The notes: a model not told the origin generated them from the sequence alone. Shown: positions 22,999 to 31,213, counted from the first letter of the stretch. The stretch is 64,000 nt of DNA from Collinsella aerofaciens (GCF_963360655.1 NZ_OY725717.1:744001-808000); one strand, 5' to 3'. Numbers and translations: made by a program.

Positions 22999-24216
22999 CT
23001 AGTCAAGTACCCGTTGCCTCTCCTCGACCATCTCGCAGAAGCCTCCCACATCCATGAGCCATTCTTGCTGTGAAGGCGTGTAGGTGGGGAAAAGCTGGGA
23101 GGGGATGACGAGCTGGAGCTTGCTGTCACGCATGGCGTTCGTGTAGTCCACGCTCACGGCGGGCTCCAGCGTGATAAGGTGCTTACGCTCGATGCGGTTC
23201 GCCTCCTCGAGCACCTGCCTCCAGCGCTCCTTGATGGTCGTCTTCGCACCGAGCATCGTAAGGCTCGAGGAGGGGAACCCCTCATCCCGGTAGCACTCGA
23301 TTGACGGAAAAATGAAGTCCGGCTTCGACTTTCCCTCGGTGTAGGGCTGTGCGGAGTATCGGATTCCCCTACCCTTGAACAGGAACTCAAGCTGGTGCTC
23401 GAACGCTGTGCCCGCGCGGGACTTCCTGCGCTGGAAGGTCGACATGGTGGTCTTCAGAATGCCGTCGACGTCGAGCTGGCCGTTCAAATAGGGCGCAAGG
23501 TCTCTCTCAAGCAGATGGCGCTCAAACACCTTGAACAGCAATTCCTCGCGCTCGTAGCACGCGAGCAGGCTTCGATCGGGGTCATCCGCCCAGTCGAGAC
23601 CTTCAAGGGTTGAGATGGAGTACTCCGTAAAGTCGATGCCCTTCGGAAACGTATGTCCAAACCTCTTGACCATATCGTCCAAGTAGATATCCGCGCTCAA
23701 GGGAGCGCGCGTCTCGATACCAATCATGCCGAGGATGCGCGAGGCCACCGCACCGATACGGTTGCGCTCGCCCTTTGATACGGCATAGCCCGAGCGGTCG
23801 GGCTCCTCGAAGCCGAACAGCCACCTCAGCTGCGACTCGATGGTCGAGCCTTTTTTAGCGAAGATGATGAGCAGCCCGAGGTCATCGGAGTTGGCGACCA
23901 CCATGAGGTCGCCAGCGGATGCCTGCCTGATGGCGGGGTTGTCCTTGTAGTAGAGACGGTACTCGGTTCTCGTGGGATGTTTGCGGCGCGCATCGTACCA
24001 AGTCACGGTCCCGTCGCACATCTCCGGCTCCGCCTCGTCGCACATGTAGGCGAACGTGGTGCGGATGTCGCGGATGTCGTCGTCACCGAACAGCGACCTC
24101 AGCGGCAGCGTGCCGTTGAACTCGTGCTGATTACTCCTACCTGCGTCGATATCGACGTCCGCGAGGGTCTTCGAGACCGCGCCGTCGAAGTAGCTGCTAA
24201 GCGCCCCGTAATCCAT
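22999..24216 (-). CDS. Type II restriction endonuclease, EcoRII family
   Basis: The 405-residue protein is the same size as EcoRII (about 404). The N-terminal half resembles the effector-binding domain. The C-terminal catalytic domain has the EcoRII pattern: RAGTAFEHQLEFLFKGRGI, then KPDFIFPSIECYRDEGFPSS, then LTMLGAKTTIKERWRQVLEEA, which carries the catalytic Lys/Lys/Arg/Glu set, and KHLITLEP. It should cleave at a CCWGG- or CCNGG-type site. The exact sequence cannot be read from the protein. It overlaps the end of the methyltransferase gene by 20 bp, so methylase is made first from the shared transcript. Confidence 0.85.
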   Translation of the reverse strand: MDYGALSSYFDGAVSKTLADVDIDAGRSNQHEFNGTLPLRSLFGDDDIRDIRTTFAYMCDEAEPEMCDGTVTWYDARRKHPTRTEYRLYYKDNPAIRQASAGDLMVVANSDDLGLLIIFAKKGSTIESQLRWLFGFEEPDRSGYAVSKGERNRIGAVASRILGMIGIETRAPLSADIYLDDMVKRFGHTFPKGIDFTEYSISTLEGLDWADDPDRSLLACYEREELLFKVFERHLLERDLAPYLNGQLDVDGILKTTMSTFQRRKSRAGTAFEHQLEFLFKGRGIRYSAQPYTEGKSKPDFIFPSIECYRDEGFPSSSLTMLGAKTTIKERWRQVLEEANRIERKHLITLEPAVSVDYTNAMRDSKLQLVIPSQLFPTYTPSQQEWLMDVGGFCEMVEERQRVLD

Positions 24217-25369
24217 CCTGACACGCTCCCATCATGAGCTTGGCCACCGACCGTATTACAGGGACCGTCACCGAATTGCCGAACTGGCGGTAGGCCTGTG
24301 TGTCGGAGACCGGGATTATGAACCGGTCGGGAAATCCCTGCAAGCGCGCGCACTCTCTAGGGGTCAGCTTACGGGGGTTCTCGCCCTCGCCGCGCGAGAC
24401 CAAGATCTCACTACCGTCCTTATGATAGCGTGCGGAGAGCGTCCTCGTGGTGTCCGATGGAGTGATAAGACCGTAGCCGAACCCGTTGCCGGCGGCCTCG
24501 TGCTTGGCCTTGTATGCTTTCAAATATGACCACAGCTTGTCGGAGAGCACGTACCTCGCGTCCGCATCCTCCTCCAGAATCTCCGCGGCTTTCTGACCAC
24601 TGTTCGGGCAGTCGAGGTCGTCCCAAGAGAACTCCACATCGTCGCGAAAGCCAACAATGTAGATGCGCTCGCGGTGCTGGCATGTCCAACCCTTGGAGTC
24701 CAGAACCTTGTAGTGAACGTGGTAACCGAGCTCGTCCTGGAGGACCTGCATGATGACGTCGAACGTTCTGCCCCTGTCGTGACTGATCAGATTCTTCACG
24801 TTCTCGAGCAGGAACGCCTTCGGGCGCTTCTCGTTCAGGATGCGTGCAACCTCGAAGAAGAGCGTGCCCTGCGTCTTGTCTTCGAAGCCCGTAGCGCGAC
24901 CAAGGGAGCGCTTCTTGGACACACCCGCAAGCGAGAACGGCTGGCATGGAAAGCCAGCGAGCAGCACGTCGAAGTCGGGGATGTCTGAAGCGGCGACCTC
25001 ACGGATGTCCCCCGCCGGGGTTTCGCCGTAGTTCATGCGGTAGGTCTTCTGCGCAAACTTATCCCACTCGCAGGAGAAGACGCACCTGCCGCCCAGCTCC
25101 TGGAACGGCATGCGGATCCCGCCGATGCCCGCGAACAGGTCGATGAAGGTGAAGGCAGGCTTCCCCTCCCCTGCGGGTGCAAAGGGGGCGCGATGGCCGA
25201 GGGTGGAGATGTACTTCGACTCGGCTGCGGTGGGCCTTGTTTCGCCTGCCTCCCAGCGGCGCACCGTTCGCTCGCCGTTGGGGCCCATGCCTAGGGCAGC
25301 GGCGAATTCCTTCTGAGTCAAGCCGAGCTCCTGTCTCTTGGCCTTTACCTCATCTGCTGATAATTGCAT
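24197..25369 (-). CDS. DNA (cytosine-5) methyltransferase, Dcm/M.EcoRII/SsoII type with HTH
   Basis: The 390-residue protein has an N-terminal HTH (about 8-45, LGLTQKEFAAALGMGPNGERTVRRW) followed by a full C5-methyltransferase domain: motif I FIDLFAGIGGIR, motif IV GFPCQPFS with the catalytic Cys, motif VI ENVKN, motif VIII QHRERIYIVG and motif X RQFGNSV. The segments SLAGVSKKRSLGRATGFE and KTQGTLFFEVARI are those of Dcm/M.EcoRII. It protects the partner EcoRII-type site. The start at 25,369 has GAAGGTG just upstream. A 15-bp AGGACA-N3-TGTCCT palindrome lies 24 bp before the start, the type of site that SsoII-like methyltransferases bind to repress their own genes. Confidence 0.92.
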   Translation of the reverse strand: MQLSADEVKAKRQELGLTQKEFAAALGMGPNGERTVRRWEAGETRPTAAESKYISTLGHRAPFAPAGEGKPAFTFIDLFAGIGGIRMPFQELGGRCVFSCEWDKFAQKTYRMNYGETPAGDIREVAASDIPDFDVLLAGFPCQPFSLAGVSKKRSLGRATGFEDKTQGTLFFEVARILNEKRPKAFLLENVKNLISHDRGRTFDVIMQVLQDELGYHVHYKVLDSKGWTCQHRERIYIVGFRDDVEFSWDDLDCPNSGQKAAEILEEDADARYVLSDKLWSYLKAYKAKHEAAGNGFGYGLITPSDTTRTLSARYHKDGSEILVSRGEGENPRKLTPRECARLQGFPDRFIIPVSDTQAYRQFGNSVTVPVIRSVAKLMMGACQDGLRGA

Positions 25370-25392
25370 GACGCACCTTCTGGATAGATAAC

Positions 25393-25407
25393 AGGACAAT
25401 ATGTCCT
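25393..25407 (-). promoter_or_regulatory. SsoII-like autoregulatory operator
   Basis: AGGACAATATGTCCT has 6-bp arms around a 3-bp centre. The family site for SsoII-type methyltransferases is AGGACAAATTGTCCT, recalled from the literature. It is ideally placed to block transcription of the methyltransferase-endonuclease genes. The rest of the 25,370-25,746 stretch shows no gene or other feature that I can support. Confidence 0.7.
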
Positions 25408-25746
25408 CATTTTGCCACAGGGATGAAGAGATAAACTCGTCAGAATAGCAACCTTGCCCCAAACCATGGGTTTCTCACGTCTCCCACATCCGACAATCCA
25501 TGTACCACTCAAACCGCGAAGACCCATCTAACCACCGCTGCGTTCTATACGATAGTCGTTCGCCAGGACATTTTTCTGCCGCCGCAGTCATTAGTCCAAG
25601 TGAAAAGCGGCAAGCCGAGAACCTCACGCCTCTCCATCATCAATCATTCCATTTCACAAATGACGCAGCGGCGCAATTAGCAACGCGGAGCATGGAACCA
25701 TGCTATACCCGTCCAAACGATATTGTCCGCGCCCAACAGCTATCAA

Positions 25747-25986
25747 TCAATTTACCTTGGCCTGCTGGCGCAGAGAGTGCAGCCAAGCCTCATGATCATC
25801 GTAACAATAAAGAACATGGGATCGCGAGGATTTGCCGAGGCGAATGTACTCCGGCCCCTTACTAGGACAGCGCCAATTTGCAAGGGTCTTCGCGCTTACG
25901 CCAATCAACTTTGCTGCCTCTTCACTCGAAAACGCAAGCGGGCGTACGGATTCAACAGCGCATGTCACGCCGTTTGCTCCACCCAT
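25747..25986 (-). CDS. Excisionase-like HTH (HTH_17/MerR-type) small DNA-binding protein
   Basis: The 79-residue protein has the core LAFSSEEAAKLIGVSAKTLA, then NWRCPSKGPEYIRLG and an aromatic-rich DDHEAWLHSL end, the pattern of the HTH_17 family used by excisionases and small plasmid or phage regulators. GAGGG lies five bases before the ATG at 25,986. It sits 34 bp from the right 13-bp direct repeat of the island, the usual place for an excisionase. No integrase is present in the island, so if it is an Xis it must work with a recombinase in trans, or it is a relic. Confidence 0.65.
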   Translation of the reverse strand: MGGANGVTCAVESVRPLAFSSEEAAKLIGVSAKTLANWRCPSKGPEYIRLGKSSRSHVLYCYDDHEAWLHSLRQQAKVN

Positions 25987-26019
25987 AAAGACCCTCAGAC
26001 TCTCCGATCACACCCACCC

Positions 26020-26036
26020 GTTACAGATTGAGACAA
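26020..26036 (+). repeat. Right copy of the island-flanking repeat (half of a CTGTAACA stem-loop)
   Basis: GTTACAGATTGAG at 26020-26032 is identical to 17345-17357 and continues with ACAA as full stem-loop repeats do. The left arm of the stem-loop is missing here, replaced by island sequence. It lies between the excisionase-like gene and the toxin-antitoxin promoter. Confidence 0.5.
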
Positions 26037-26100
26037 TTTGACGGTACCGAATTCTTGTCAAGGCGTGGTACAATTGTGTCCCAACGCAAAGGAGGTACCT

Positions 26101-26367
26101 ATGCCCACCTGTGTGCCCGTCCGAGACATGAAGGACACCGCTGCATTTACCGCGCTTGTTGAGTCCGAGCGCGACGTCACCGTAACTAAGAACGGCTATG
26201 AGGCCATGCACTGCATCAGCAGCGACCAGTATCGTCTCATGCAAGACGAAATCGCCAAAGCCAAGCTGCTGTCTCGTATGATGTTGGCAGAAGACGAGAT
26301 ATCGCAAGGCGACTACAGCGACTACGACTCCTTCGCGACCGCGATACGAGACAAATATGGCCTATAA
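26101..26367 (+). CDS. Type II antitoxin, Phd/YefM family
   Basis: The 88-residue protein starts MPTCVPVRDMKDTAAFTALV, the usual Phd/YefM DNA-binding end, followed by a V.VTKNGYEAMHCISSDQYRLM strand-helix block and an acidic, probably toxin-binding C-terminus. AAGGAGG precedes the ATG by six bases. It overlaps the toxin gene by 11 bp. The antitoxin neutralises the toxin and normally represses the shared promoter. Confidence 0.88.
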   Translation: MPTCVPVRDMKDTAAFTALVESERDVTVTKNGYEAMHCISSDQYRLMQDEIAKAKLLSRMMLAEDEISQGDYSDYDSFATAIRDKYGL

Positions 26368-26662
26368 CGTCGTAATACTCGAAAGCGCACAATATGAATA
26401 CGAGGCTATTGTCAGATACCTTGCTCAAATCCTTATGAACCCACGTGCAGCAGGCAATTTTGTTGCTGAGTTTGAATATCAGCTTGATCTGCTTCGCGAG
26501 CAGCCGCTCCTACGGCCCCTCTCCCACATACGAGAGCTGGCGGCACGCAATTATCGATCGTTTACCGTCAACAAATACGTGTGTCTTTACAAGTTTGAGC
26601 GCGATACGATCTATATCGCCCATGTCTTTCATCAGTCACAGGACTACGGCCGCCTGGTCTAG
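26357..26662 (+). CDS. Type II toxin, RelE/ParE superfamily
   Basis: The 101-residue protein has the RelE/ParE fold pattern: VVILESAQYEYEAIVRYLAQ (helical hairpin), then RELAARNYRSFTVNKYVCLYKFERDTIYIAHVFHQSQDY, with the conserved central Arg, Tyr and terminal His-Gln region of the family. It is translated from a start inside the antitoxin gene. RelE-type members cut mRNA on the ribosome and ParE-type members poison gyrase. Which applies here cannot be decided by eye. Confidence 0.88.
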   Translation: MAYNVVILESAQYEYEAIVRYLAQILMNPRAAGNFVAEFEYQLDLLREQPLLRPLSHIRELAARNYRSFTVNKYVCLYKFERDTIYIAHVFHQSQDYGRLV

Positions 26663-26703
26663 CCCACAAACTGAATACTTGGTCCGATCTCCCGCAGCGA
26701 TAG

Positions 26704-27468
26704 CTAGCAAATGATCTGCGTGTGCTCCTCGATGGCGGCGCGGTCCTCGGCGGCGATACTCGGCTCGCACACCACGGCGTCCAAACTGTCCAGGCGGCAG
26801 AAGGTGTAGAAGTCGCGCTTGCCGATCTTACTGGAGTCGGCGATCAGATAGCGCGAGTCGGCCTTGCTAAAGGCGAGCTGCTGGATACGACCCTCATCCA
26901 TATTAGACGTAGACACGTCGCCATCCAGAATGCCGTTGGCGCCGATAAACGCCGCGTCGATACCCAGCGCACGCAGGGTATCCTCGGCCGTTGGTCCCAC
27001 AAAAGCGGCGGTACGGCGACGGTACATGCCGCCCACTAGGCACAGGTCGCAGTCCTCGCGCGCCTCGAGCAGGTTAAACACCGAAAGCGAATTGGTCACG
27101 ATGCGCAGACGAAATGCCGGCAGCATCGAGGCCATCTGCTCAACCGTGGTGCCCGTACCCAAAAAGATGGTCGAGCCCTCCTCGATGAGCTCCACGGCGC
27201 GGCGCGCGATCTGCAACTTTTCCTCGGCATGCTTGGTGCGCTTTTCGCTGTGCGAATACTCATGGCGCAACATAGCATGTGGACGGCCCTGCGCACTGCG
27301 GGCTCCACCGTGCACGCGCTCGATCTCGCCCAGGCTCGCAAGCTCCTCGAGATCGCGGCGGATCGTCATATCCGAGACACCCAGTGCATCCGAAATCTCC
27401 TTGACCGAGACCGTGCCCTGCTCCTCGAGCAGCTGACGAACCCTATCCTGTCGCTCTGCCTTAATCAC
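26704..27468 (-). CDS. DeoR/GlpR-family repressor (possible LacR)
   Basis: The 254-residue protein has an N-terminal DeoR HTH (RQDRVRQLLEEQGTVSVKEI, then GVSDMTIRRDLEEL) and the sugar-phosphate-sensing domain (GSTIFLGTGTT; the Cys/Gly-rich VGGMYRRRTAAFVG; IADSSKIGKRDF). Size and family match LacR, the lactose-PTS repressor that responds to tagatose-6-phosphate. The start is GTG, with GAGGA six bases upstream. It is divergent from galM, with AACAGTAACGAACAAATTG in front of it, related to the GAACAAA half-site before lacA. Control of the tagatose-6-phosphate genes is plausible but not shown. Confidence 0.85.
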   Translation of the reverse strand: MIKAERQDRVRQLLEEQGTVSVKEISDALGVSDMTIRRDLEELASLGEIERVHGGARSAQGRPHAMLRHEYSHSEKRTKHAEEKLQIARRAVELIEEGSTIFLGTGTTVEQMASMLPAFRLRIVTNSLSVFNLLEAREDCDLCLVGGMYRRRTAAFVGPTAEDTLRALGIDAAFIGANGILDGDVSTSNMDEGRIQQLAFSKADSRYLIADSSKIGKRDFYTFCRLDSLDAVVCEPSIAAEDRAAIEEHTQIIC

Positions 27469-27673
27469 GATGAATCCTCGCCGTTCTATGCGTGCATATC
27501 ATTCAAACAGTAACGAACAAATTGTATCAGACCCGTGCGTGTCAAAAATGAACGCCCGTACAGCTCAATCATCACTTTTTTGAGAAAAATACCCCCTGCT
27601 TTAGTGGGGTGTAGTGATAATCTCGCCTGTTCGCGCTACAGTTTGTCGGAAATACCTCGATGTTAGGAACCAA

Positions 27674-28726
27674 ATGATCACTTCCGAGCTTTTCGGCACC
27701 GCGCCGTGCGGTACCCCCGTTCATCGTTACACCCTCAACGGGCCCGAGATCTGCGTTCGCATTATGGACTTTGGCGCCACCGTGCTGGGCATCGACGTGC
27801 CCGACATCCCCGGCAACGTGCGCGATGTGGTGCTGGGCTTCGATAAGCTCGAGGATTACTTTGACAACCCCGCCTGCTTTGGCGCGACCATCGGCCCCGT
27901 GGCCAACCGCACTGCGGGCGCCACGATCACCATCGCCGGCACGGACTGGCATATGCCGGCCAACGAGGGCGTCAACAACCTGCACAGCGACCTTGAGCAC
28001 GGCCTGCACAAGCGCGTGTGGGACGTTGAGCTCGACGAGGTCCACAATGCCGTGCGCATGACCACCTCGCTTGAGGACGGTGAGCTGGGTCTTCCCGGCA
28101 ACCGCACCTTTACGGCCGTGTTTACCGTGACGCGCACCGGCTGCTTCCGTATCGAATACGGCTGCGAGAGCGACCGCGCCACCTACGTGGCCATGACCAA
28201 CCACACGTACTTTAACCTTGCCGGCCATAACGCCGGAATGGACTGTGAGCACTTCTTTGTTGCTAACGCTGCCCACTACCTGCCCATCAACGAGCAGAAC
28301 ATCCCCACCGGCGAGATTGCTCCGGTCGAGGGCACGCCATTTGACTTCCGTGAGCTGCGCCCCGTCGCGCCTGGCATGGAGGCCGACGATCCGCAGATTA
28401 AGCAGGCACGCGGCTACGACCACTGCCTGTGCATCGATGACTATCAATACGGTCGCAACCTGCGCCGCGCCCTGCATGTCGAGGAGATGTGGACCGGCCG
28501 CGAGCTGGACTACTACACCACCGCCCCGGGCGTGCAGCTCTACACTGGCAATTGGCTGGGCGACGAGCACGCCAAGGACGATGCCAACTATAGCTGGGGC
28601 GCCGGCTTTGCCCTCGAGGCAGAGATGTACCCCGACACGCCTCACCAGCCGCTGTTCCCGCAGGGCATTGTGGGCCCGGGTCACCCCTACAGCAATGTGA
28701 TCGAATACCACTTTATGAGGCACTAA
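27674..28726 (+). CDS. galM: Aldose 1-epimerase (galactose mutarotase)
   Basis: The 350-residue protein interconverts alpha- and beta-anomers of galactose or glucose. Visible GalM features are FGATVLGIDVPD at the N-terminus, GPVANR, the catalytic His177 in TNHTYFNLAG, the substrate-binding YDH, and the catalytic base Glu315 in FALEAEMYPD. AGGA lies before the ATG at 27,674. It is a single-gene unit divergent from the DeoR regulator and ending at a good terminator. It fits the galactoside theme of the region, feeding free galactose or glucose from beta-linked sugars. Confidence 0.92.
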   Translation: MITSELFGTAPCGTPVHRYTLNGPEICVRIMDFGATVLGIDVPDIPGNVRDVVLGFDKLEDYFDNPACFGATIGPVANRTAGATITIAGTDWHMPANEGVNNLHSDLEHGLHKRVWDVELDEVHNAVRMTTSLEDGELGLPGNRTFTAVFTVTRTGCFRIEYGCESDRATYVAMTNHTYFNLAGHNAGMDCEHFFVANAAHYLPINEQNIPTGEIAPVEGTPFDFRELRPVAPGMEADDPQIKQARGYDHCLCIDDYQYGRNLRRALHVEEMWTGRELDYYTTAPGVQLYTGNWLGDEHAKDDANYSWGAGFALEAEMYPDTPHQPLFPQGIVGPGHPYSNVIEYHFMRH

Positions 28727-28753
28727 GCCCATAACGCAACATATCGCACAGCA

Positions 28754-28788
28754 GCGCCCGCCGGCACCTCCGCCGACGGGCGCTTTTC
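28754..28788 (+). terminator. Terminator of galM
   Basis: GCGCCCG (28754-28760) pairs with CGGGCGC (28777-28783) with extra pairing inside. TTTT follows. Confidence 0.8.
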
Positions 28789-28793
28789 TATCT

Positions 28794-28841
28794 AGTCATT
28801 GGGGACGTTCTTAAACGACTAGTCGTTGAGGACACTCTTTG
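28794..28841. repeat. AGTCATTGGGGAC repeat, two direct units
   Basis: AGTCATTGGGGACGTTCTTAA (28794-28814) is followed by the diverged AGTCGTTGAGGACACTCTTTG (28821-28841), 27 bp apart. The GGGACGTTC core also occurs in the palindrome at 51,468 and the first 13 bases near 1,928. This is a dispersed REP-like family. Confidence 0.55.
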
Positions 28842-28920
28842 CCGAATGTGGCCACCGCATCATCGATGATGCCGTGTCCTCGCGCGCAATGGTGGCGTCC
28901 GTCCCGCTTCGACCGTCGCG

Positions 28921-30186
28921 TTACGGCGCGAGAACATCCAGCGGAACAACTTGGACGCCACGCTCGGTAACATAGGCTTGCGAACCAAACCCGATGATCA
29001 CGACTTTAGAAACCGGCGGGTTGTTTCCGGCGGCAACCATGCGCTTCTCGACAGCAACAAGGCTGTCAGACGCCTCTTCGATTTGAGCAGAGCTGAGTTT
29101 AACTTCGACCGGAATCCACGTTCCGCCGGGAGCCGCAATGACCGCATCGACTTCTAGATCGCGAGAATCATGATAGTGATAAAGGCCCATTCCGTTTGCT
29201 CGCGCGTAAACCCACAAATCATGAAGCACCAGCGATTCAAAAAGCAGTCCAAGCGTCTTGAAATCTAGCAGTAGTGTCTCCGGGGTCGCCCCGAGTGCGG
29301 CGGCCGCCAGCGACGGGTCGGCGAGGTGATGCTTCTTTGAGTCTCTTAAATGCACCGGAGATCTCATTGCAGGGTTCCACGCGGGAATATCGCGTACGAA
29401 ACTAACCCGAGCAAGAAGAGATATATATGATGCCGCCGTCTGTCTCGATACTTCTCCACCAAGATCAGCTACGAGTGTCTTGAGTGTCGCCAAAGTGGAT
29501 TCATTACGCGCAAGCGATTCGATGACAGCTTTGACCTTTTCAGGGTCGCGGCGAGAGCCGTCGACACGGGACAAATCTTCTTCGGCGACTATGCCGATAT
29601 AGCGTTTTGCCATCGCGGACGCAGCCCGCGTATCGCGTCCAGCCGCTGCAGGCCATCCGCCACGAACAACGCACTCGGCAATCGAGGCAGAGTCCAACGA
29701 CCCGAAGGCGCCACTGAACTTTTCGCCAGAAATAATGCCCGACAGCTGAACTGCACCACTAGATTTCCCAAGTTCGAAAAGCGTCATGGTATCCATGCGC
29801 AGTTTGGCGAATCTTCCAGCGCCACTGTGCATCGGACGTTCGTCGTCTCGCGGTGTTGCCGATCCCGTAAATATGAACTGACCAGGCTCACCGCCGCGGT
29901 TGTCGCACTCAAACCGTGCCGCGTCCCAAAGTTTCGGAACCTCCTGCCACTCGTCAATCAGCCGCGGCACCTCGCCGGAAACGGCAAGAGCCGGATCCGT
30001 CTCGGCGCGTAAGCGATTCTCGAAGTTGCGGGACGGGTCCATGAGAAGGAGCCTGGACGCCGCACGGGTCTCGGCCGTGGTCGTCTTTCCACACCATTTC
30101 GGTCCCTCGATGAGAACGGCACCGAATATGCCCAGAAGCTGGTCGAGCTCATTTTCGACAATTCTGGTGTAGTACTTTTTTGGCAT
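28921..30186 (-). CDS. AAA ATPase with DUF4143 domain
   Basis: The 421-residue protein is of the AAA_14 + DUF4143 architecture: P-loop GPKWCGKTT (about 33-41), Walker B-like PRLIDEWQEVP, sensor TGSATP, then a C-terminal DUF4143 domain with a PD-(D/E)xK-like end (HYHDSRDLEVDAVIA, then WIPVEVKLSS). Family members are common accessory genes of unknown role, some suspected in conflict systems. The ATG at 30,186 (family-like MPKKYYTRIVEN) is chosen. The ATG at 30,198 is possible. Four TTAAC repeats spaced exactly 23 bp lie just upstream. It is monocistronic, with no related neighbours. Confidence 0.85.
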   Translation of the reverse strand: MPKKYYTRIVENELDQLLGIFGAVLIEGPKWCGKTTTAETRAASRLLLMDPSRNFENRLRAETDPALAVSGEVPRLIDEWQEVPKLWDAARFECDNRGGEPGQFIFTGSATPRDDERPMHSGAGRFAKLRMDTMTLFELGKSSGAVQLSGIISGEKFSGAFGSLDSASIAECVVRGGWPAAAGRDTRAASAMAKRYIGIVAEEDLSRVDGSRRDPEKVKAVIESLARNESTLATLKTLVADLGGEVSRQTAASYISLLARVSFVRDIPAWNPAMRSPVHLRDSKKHHLADPSLAAAALGATPETLLLDFKTLGLLFESLVLHDLWVYARANGMGLYHYHDSRDLEVDAVIAAPGGTWIPVEVKLSSAQIEEASDSLVAVEKRMVAAGNNPPVSKVVIIGFGSQAYVTERGVQVVPLDVLAP

Positions 30187-30211
30187 ATTTATCACCATTG
30201 CTACCAGCGCG

Positions 30212-30290
30212 TTTAACCAAATTTACAGTTTCCATTTAACCAAATTTCAGTTCTCTGATTAACCATATTTACGCAATTCAATTAACGAAC
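30212..30290. repeat. 23-bp iterated repeat upstream of the DUF4143 ATPase
   Basis: TTAAC occurs at 30213, 30236, 30259 and 30282, exactly 23 bp apart. The first two units share TTTAACCAAATTT and the third has TTAACCATATTT. They are AT-rich in a GC-rich genome and end about 15 bp before the upstream start codon. They look like an operator array or iteron-like binding sites. Confidence 0.65.
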
Positions 30291-30431
30291 CAGATTTAGA
30301 AGCCATTTTTGCGAACGGTTTAAGCTGTGGTGCAGTCATTGACGTTCTAAAAGACATGTCGAAAGGGACACTCTTTTCATAGCTCCGACACATGCGCCAA
30401 CATGCCTGAAATCGGCGCGCTACAGATTGCG

Positions 30432-30566
30432 CCCATCTACTACTTTTACTCCCGCACCCCTGACCATACGCCCCTATTTTCAAAAATCGCACGTTCGCTA
30501 CCTGCGGTTTTAATAGTGAGATTTTCATCGTTGTTCGAGGTAAGCGACCAAAAGTAGTAGATGGCC
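30432..30566. repeat. Inverted repeat with CATCTACTACTTTT arms
   Basis: CCCATCTACTACTTTT (30432-30447) and its complement AAAAGTAGTAGATGG (from 30,550) are about 100 bp apart. The sequence between them contains no gene. Probably a dispersed palindromic element, of unknown function. The remainder of 30,291-30,641 shows nothing else supportable. Confidence 0.5.
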
Positions 30567-30641
30567 CCAATTCCTGGCCGAGGGCATCTCGCCGCTCCTC
30601 CACGGGAAAATACAATCCGTTTTTCCTCCGCCCCCAGGGGA

Positions 30642-31124
30642 TCACGTGAGCAGGTTCTCGATGGGATCGGGGTCGGAGCCGGGGAGATAACGGATTTCTA
30701 GCTCTATGCCGAGCTCTTGCAGCTCTTTGAAGGCGGCGACATCTGCGTCGTCTACGGCGACTGCGGGCGTTACGGGGTGCTTGCCCTCCCCTGTCCGCAT
30801 GTGACCTATGCTGATCTTGGTAATGGGCACACTGCCCTTAACCAACGCGAGTGCATCGGCGGGTGAGGCCACCATAATCAGGATCCATTGGCGCGGCGTT
30901 GCAGTATGTATGACGTCAATCGTCCTTTGGACTGAGAAGAACCGTGTCCACACGCCCTCGGGCGCCGCGACCCTCATGGGTGCCCACTTGCGCGAATCTG
31001 CCGCGATCTCATCGTTGACGATTAAAACAAGGTTGGAACCCACGGCTTCGTTCCACAGCTCAACGTCTTGCCCGTAAATGAAACGGTCATCGATACGCGT
31101 GAGAAGGATCTTGGGTTGAGCCAT
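30642..31124 (-). CDS. Mannose-family PTS EIIB-like protein lacking the phospho-histidine
   Basis: The 160-residue protein aligns by eye with EIIB of the mannose/fructose/sorbose PTS family: KILLTRIDDRFIYGQD at the start, LVLIVNDEIAAD, MRVAAPEGV, ISIGHMRTGEGKHPVTPAVAVDD and a closing ELGIELEIRYLPG. The family motif is DDRLIHGQV with His phosphorylated. Here it is DDRFIYGQD, so Tyr17 replaces the His. It is an orphan with no EIIC/EIID/EIIA of its family nearby. It probably cannot relay phosphate and may be a regulator or a decaying paralogue. The start at 31,124 is preferred on family length. The ribosome site is weak. Confidence 0.75.
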   Translation of the reverse strand: MAQPKILLTRIDDRFIYGQDVELWNEAVGSNLVLIVNDEIAADSRKWAPMRVAAPEGVWTRFFSVQRTIDVIHTATPRQWILIMVASPADALALVKGSVPITKISIGHMRTGEGKHPVTPAVAVDDADVAAFKELQELGIELEIRYLPGSDPDPIENLLT

Positions 31125-31213
31125 GGCTGCCCCATTCTGTTTGAGACCCATACGAGCGGGACATCACGTCTCCAATATTAGTGCATTTAAAGTGAGAAAA
31201 GCCGTCAGAACCC

